In this document: positions 59,501 to 64,000 of the stretch, in pieces | Layout: each line of letters begins with the position of its first letter | Position numbering within the stretch: the first letter of the stretch is position 1 | Source: Rhynchospora pubera | Taxonomy: Eukaryota > Streptophyta > Magnoliopsida > Poales > Cyperaceae | Length of the DNA stretch: 64,000 nt | NCBI GenBank assembly: GCA_028095005.1 | Contig: CM051459.1 | Span: 270,649,229-270,713,228 of the forward strand | Direction of reading: 5' to 3' | Notes under the pieces: model-generated | Seen by the model: only the letters and a program-made list of their open reading frames with translations | Told to the model about the DNA's origin: nothing | The model's database searches: none | Made by a program: the position numbers and the translations under genes

Positions 59501-60521
59501 TATGATCATTGTGTCTACATGAAAGGAAAGGTGAGTGGTACTTTCACCTTGTTGTTACTTTATGTGGATGACATGTTGATTGCTAGTAATGATCATGATG
59601 AGATTGAGTCTCTTAAGCTTGATATGTCTAAGAGGTTTGCAACCAAGGATCTTGGCGAAGCAAGAAAAATATTGGGCATGCGGATTCATAGGGATCGGGG
59701 GAGAGGCAAGCTTTGGTTAAGTCAAACGGAGTATGTTGATAAAGTCCTTGAGAGGTTTGACATGGTGAATTGCAAACCGGTGACTACACCTTTGGCCGGT
59801 CATTTTAAATTGTCTAAAAAGAATTCTCCAAAGAATGCTCAAGAGAGATTAAAGATGGAAAAGGTTCCATACTTATCGGCCGTTGGTAGCTTGATGTATG
59901 CTATGGTGTGCACACGGCCGGACATTGCACATGCAGTGGGAGTTGTCTCTCGATATATGTCTAACCCGGGATGGGAGCATTGGCAAGCGGTGAAGTGGAT
60001 ACTTCGGTACTTGAAAGGCACTCGTGGCTTGCGGTTATGTTATGGAGGAGATTCTAAATTAGCAATTGAAGGGTATGTTGATGCCGATCATGCGGGTTGT
60101 AGTGAGACAAGGAAGTCCACGACGGGCTTTGTCTTTACTATCGGTGGTGGAGCCGTTAGTTGGATGTCTCGACTACAAGACATTGTTGCTTTGTCTTCCA
60201 CGGAATCGGAGTATGTCGCATTGACCGAGGCGGTGAAGGAAATGCTTTGGTTGAAAAGGTTGCTTGCACAATTTGGGTTGAAGCAAATGGAGTATGTGGT
60301 GCATTGTGATAATCAAGGTGCCATACATCTTTCATGCGGCATATCACTCAAGAACTAAGCACATTGATGTGCGATACCACTTCATTCGTGATGTTCTAGA
60401 CCATAGGCAACTAGTCGTGAGAAAGGTTCACACGAAGGAGAATGTTGCCGACATGTTCACGAAGGTGGTGCCTCCCGACAAGGTAATATTTTGTAGGAGG
60501 CAATCCGGGTTGGTTGAGTAA
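56582..60521 (+). pseudogene. Copia gag-pol polyprotein, interrupted
   Basis: The first frame (56582-58402) encodes a gag-like region, a zinc knuckle CWHCKNEGHLKRDC, the protease motif DSGA, a gag-pre-integrase His/Cys segment and the integrase core with TDNGGEF and ENGVIERMNRT. It ends at a TAA codon at 58400-58402. The same frame is open again directly afterwards (58403 onward, first Met 58445). It encodes the reverse transcriptase with QLDIKTAFLHGDL and YVDDM, then RNase H with DADHAG and ALSSTESEYVAL. Near 60330-60340 the frame shifts, and the last part of RNase H continues in another frame to 60521. Every catalytic motif I looked for is present, so damage is limited to these two lesions, consistent with a young copy. 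Confidence 0.93.
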
Positions 60522-60586
60522 CTCGGGTGTGTTTGGAGCGAGGTGCAAGGTGTATGCTTGTGTGATCAAGTGGGAGTTTTGTCTTC

Positions 60587-60597
60587 AAGTGGGAGAT
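60587..60597 (+). other. Polypurine tract of the Copia element
   Basis: AAGTGGGAGAT lies immediately upstream of the 3' LTR, where plus-strand priming is expected. Confidence 0.75.
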
Positions 60598-61108
60598 TGT
60601 TGTGGTGTGAAGCCAAAATGGGCCGAGCCCAAAATGGCCCATACGGAAAAGAAGGAAATAAAGGGGGTTACGGAGACAGAAGGTGGGTGAGTCAAGTCCC
60701 TCTGTGCAAGCTCTCGTCTCCCTCCTTGGTGAAGCTATCTAGGGTTTGCTATTTCTCTTGTATCTCTTGTTAATTCCACCTCAAATAGTGAGTGAGAGTG
60801 TGAGTGAGAGAGAGAGGAAGGTTGATAGCTTGATGATCTCCATGTACTTGTAAGAAAACTCTTGATTTAGTGGATTTGCACCGATCGCTCCCGTGGTTTT
60901 TCCCTTTCGGGTTTCCACGTAAAATCTTGTGTCTATTCTTTATTTTCTTGTGCTTGATTGTGCTATTGTCGTTTGGTTCTCAAGTGGTACCATCATAGCT
61001 TTGTTCTTGCGGGTATTGTTTTATGCCCGTCACGTGTTTGTCGAAATTACTACCTCCTTGTTTACTTGACTTCCGCTGTGCCTAGGCACCTGTGAGCGTG
61101 TCCCAACA
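60598..61108 (+). repeat. 3' LTR of the Copia element
   Basis: 511 bp. Direct repeat of the 5' LTR with a 12-bp longer GA-rich stretch near 60789-60815. Confidence 0.96.
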
Positions 61109-61113
61109 AATAC

Positions 61114-61675
61114 AATGTAGCTTCGTACCTGTTTGACAATGACACAAATCTATTTTTCCAAAAAGGACAATTTAGTTTTTAAAATTTATTTGCAAACTTT
61201 ATTTAGTGTCGATTTTCATCAGGTTACTAATTTATGGATACCCACTTGCCTGCTATGCATGCTCTTTGTAAGCTGTAACCTTGATTATACTGGACGACCC
61301 TCTTCATGCAAATTGGGCTGAAAGTGTGAATTCATATAGAGCTCTCTCACTCGATGAATCCCGAAGCCCAAAAGGACCGCTTGTGGGCCGGTGCACGACC
61401 CACATAGAATAAAGCTTGTTAAAAGAAAAATATATATGAAGAAAGTTTTTTTAAAAAAAAAAAAAATCAAGCAGCACATAAAATATATAGTCACTCAACA
61501 GTTTGTGGTTATCAGAAAGCTTCAAACATGATGCAATATTATTACAACAAATGAATTTCAAGCCTCAACTAATGCAAAAATGAGTTACCAGACAGTCAAC
61601 TAAGGCATACGTTCAGAATTTTATTCAAATTAACTATATATATATGTTGGCAGATTAATGTTGATACAATTGTAA
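61114..61675. other. Intergenic region, 3' side of the last gene
   Basis: About 560 bases with A-runs and short TA tracts and no supported gene. It probably includes the 3' untranslated region of the minus-strand gene ending at 61676. Confidence 0.4.
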
Positions 61676-63214
61676 TCAATTGACTGCCATCCTCGGTACA
61701 TACTTGCGAGCCCACAACTGCCTTCCGTTGATATTGTACTTCACAACTCGCTCACCATCCAATACAAGGTTGATATATGTATCACTCTTAAACACAATCC
61801 TGCCATACATTGGTGTCCCTCCCGGAGGTACACGCTCCATCATCACTCTGTCTATGCAGTCTCCCCACCTCCTGTATGTATGGAAACCCCCTATTAATCT
61901 ATATTTATATCAATTAATAAATTATATAGCAATCACAATTCCGCCTAGTTATAACTTTGACGCACATACATATATTTTTTAATTTGTTTGTGCAGTCAAC
62001 AAATGCATTAGAACTTTAGAAGCCCATCACAGAACTGGAATATAATGTAATTCAGATGCAATATGTATGGTGAAAATAGTGAGCTGCTCAAAAATTGCAA
62101 TCTACATGTACAAGTGACTAATACTAACTTATCAGTTTATATATTTATATATTTATATCTTCAATGCCAAAATGATGATGAATTTAATTAATTGTATGTA
62201 TAATTATGATCAAGTACTCCATTAATCTTTGCTTCATGATTCGTCATTGTTGGAATTTATGGGTATGTAATTAGTATTGAACTGTATCTTATGGATTGTT
62301 ATTAGTTACTTCTTCAAAAACATATAATTAATCAGTTAATCTCATGCTCATCCTCAAATTACTTGCGAATATATAATCTTCTGCAAAATTGCATCTCATA
62401 CAAAGAGTTTTGCAAAAAGAAAAATTGCATATTAAATAAAATTTATCCGAGCAGAACACCAAAATTTGATGTATAGATGGAAAGAAATATTGTTAGGGTT
62501 CTGATAAGAACAACTCTGCATAATAACATAACGAAGATGTCAATCCAACAAAATAATTAAAACATAATATTGGCATTAAAAAAAGAAATCGACAATTAAA
62601 ATTTCTACTTACTCAGTAAAGTGCTCCCATATCTCGTCCCTTTTAATAGGGATCCCCTTCGAGAAAGTAATAAACATAGACCTTGCATCCTCAGATGATG
62701 GCACACCCGATGCAGGATCATATAGCGTAGTCAACACAAGGGGCACTGCCGGTCTCACCGCACTTGAATTTGCTCTTGCTGCCGCCTCCTCAAACTCGTA
62801 CGCATGCAACAATTCATACAAATGATCATCAAATACAATCCTCCCGATCCCATCTAGTATCTGTGCTAACCCCCTTACAATTACATCCTTGTGAAAGTTG
62901 AAGAAATTGATGTCTAGGCTGTTCTTGGCTAGTGAATTTATCGTAGGAATCTCGGTGTAGCTACTTTGGCCATCATCTTGTCGAAGACAATGCAACACTG
63001 CATCTGCTTCAGCAATTAGTGTGAATATCACGGTAGGATTGATAATCTGCATAATTTGAAAAATCATATCTATGCCGAGCTGCTCTAACCACATGAACAA
63101 AGCGACTGCATTGCGGGCTGTGCCGGACTCTGTCCCGTGGGCAACAAATTTTTCATACACTATCCTGTCAATCTTGTGAAACAGTAGGATATCCTTGACA
63201 GAAAGAGGTGCCAT
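61676..63214 (-). CDS. Uncharacterised two-exon plant protein
   Basis: Two exons, 63214-62613 and 61871-61676, join at GT-AG sites (phase 2) to encode 265 residues; the intron is 741 bp. I recognise the layout from unnamed plant proteins but not a function. Exon 1 starts MAPLSVKDILLFHKIDR and is largely helical and hydrophobic, with a region resembling WEHF at its end. Exon 2 carries RWGDCIDRVMMERVPPGGTP, YGRIVFKSD, LVLDGERVVKYNI and LWARKYVPR. This alternation resembles an RRM-like alpha/beta fold seen in related plant proteins, but that is an inference. No signal peptide or membrane segment is obvious. Reading frame and splice sites are intact. Confidence 0.8.
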
Positions 63215-64000
63215 AGTTTAATAGGGACTTCAATAGATCGAATACAAAGAGATTTATATTTTTCAGCCGAATTAAGAGATACAAATTAAGCTAGGGGTTT
63301 AGCATATATTTATATACCTGGCACTATTTGCTAATTATTTGGTGCATGCACTGGAATGTTTTTGAACGAACAGTATTTAAAGCGCATTAAAATTTTCGCT
63401 TCGCGCCTTCTCTTGGTTCTTTGACATATATGGGTATTGGGTAATGAATTAATAATGCGAGTCGGGATCCAACTTATGTTCACACTGCATATGGCGGATC
63501 CGAACACATGCAAGAGGTACAAACTTTGACATGTGTTGACGCACTAAAACCAATAGACTACGACGCGTGTTTGTCAAGGGTGGTAAAAACGTAATAAATT
63601 TTATGATACAAATAACGAAATTCGAATAAGAAAGATTTATTTTAATACAATAAGTTAAGTTTTAATTTATTAGTTTGCATTTCTAATTTATCTATTTGTT
63701 TATTGATTTGTACTGTTTTAAATGTGTTATTGATTTGATAGGATTGACTAATTCCTCAACTATTTTGTATTTTGTAAGTTTGGATCAGGATCGCAAGGGC
63801 CAAAGGTGGCACATAGGGCCGATATAAGATCGGACGGATGTCTCCTAAGAGACGGTGCAGGAGGGTAGAACGAGACATATGAGGAGCGGGATTTTAGATT
63901 AATTTTGTGTGGTGGGACTATTAAAACCAAAACTTTTGTACCGCTCATATGTTGGGAATGAATAATGCGAGTCGGAAATTATCCAACTTGTGTTCACGCT
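63215..64000 (-). promoter_or_regulatory. Upstream region of the last gene, with a duplicated segment
   Basis: Contains the TATA box at 63307-63316. A segment built on AATAATGCGAGTCGG followed by ATCCAACTTGTGTTCAC-like sequence occurs at about 63450-63488 and again at about 63960-64000 in the same orientation, roughly 510 bases apart. No gene was seen on either strand. Confidence 0.45.
63307..63316 (-). promoter_or_regulatory. Probable TATA box of the 61676-63214 gene
   Basis: On the minus strand this reads TATATAAATA, about 93 bases upstream of the start codon, an ideal match and distance. Confidence 0.65.

Larger units (their letters stand above)
55970..61108 (+). mobile_element. Ty1/copia LTR retrotransposon, 5-bp TSD, recent insertion
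   Basis: Two directly repeated LTRs begin TGTTG and end CAACA, and AATAC flanks the element at 55965-55969 and 61109-61113. Primer-binding site, polypurine tract and the domain order gag, protease, integrase, reverse transcriptase, RNase H (copia order) are all present. Length 5139 bp. The LTRs differ by two substitutions and one 12-bp indel, indicating a young copy. The polyprotein is interrupted by one stop and one frameshift, so this copy is probably not autonomous. Confidence 0.97.

Overview
The window is nuclear DNA from a flowering plant. Genes carry many short GT-AG introns, intergenic DNA is AT-rich, and the recognisable families are plant ones: a COG1 subunit, an RNA-directed DNA methylation SPT5-like factor, an early-nodulin-like phytocyanin, a GPI-type aspartic protease and an OBL1-type oil-body lipase. 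Transposable elements are of plant type: Copia, hAT, MuDR-like, PIF/Harbinger-like MITEs and retroposons. I could not determine the species. All exon boundaries were read by hand from splice sites and frame continuity.

Layout. A retroposon with target-site duplications (TSDs) lies at 727-1360. COG1 (1725-6122) has six exons and 1063 codons; a second retroposon sits in its upstream region. KTF1/SPT5-like (8667-17601) has 20 exons and 1693 codons, with a large WG/GW region that contains five CCHC zinc knuckles and several in-frame tandem repeats. From 18.2 to 22.0 kb is a MITE cluster with two nested insertions and a foldback repeat. The early-nodulin-like gene (22756-23320) and a ten-exon aspartic protease (24295-29412) follow. 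From 29.7 to 45.1 kb there is no host gene I can recognise; it holds an internally deleted hAT element (29749-33572), hAT-type MITEs, other MITEs and a MuDR-like element (41249-45054) with 204-bp inverted repeats and a perfect 9-bp TSD.

A small membrane-protein gene (46841-48100) is followed by a gene-poor stretch and an eight-exon OBL1-type lipase (51079-54280) whose nucleophile serine is glycine. Another MITE cluster leads to a Copia LTR retrotransposon (55970-61108) with nearly identical LTRs and a 5-bp TSD; its polyprotein is broken by one stop and one frameshift. The last gene (61676-63214) is an uncharacterised two-exon plant gene.

All seven host genes are on the minus strand; only the Copia reading frame runs plus. 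The genes do not form a pathway. KTF1 acts in RNA-directed DNA methylation, the process that silences elements like those around it, but this adjacency is probably coincidental. The two most interesting host-gene observations are the zinc-knuckle array inside the KTF1 Argonaute-binding region and the apparently dead lipase.
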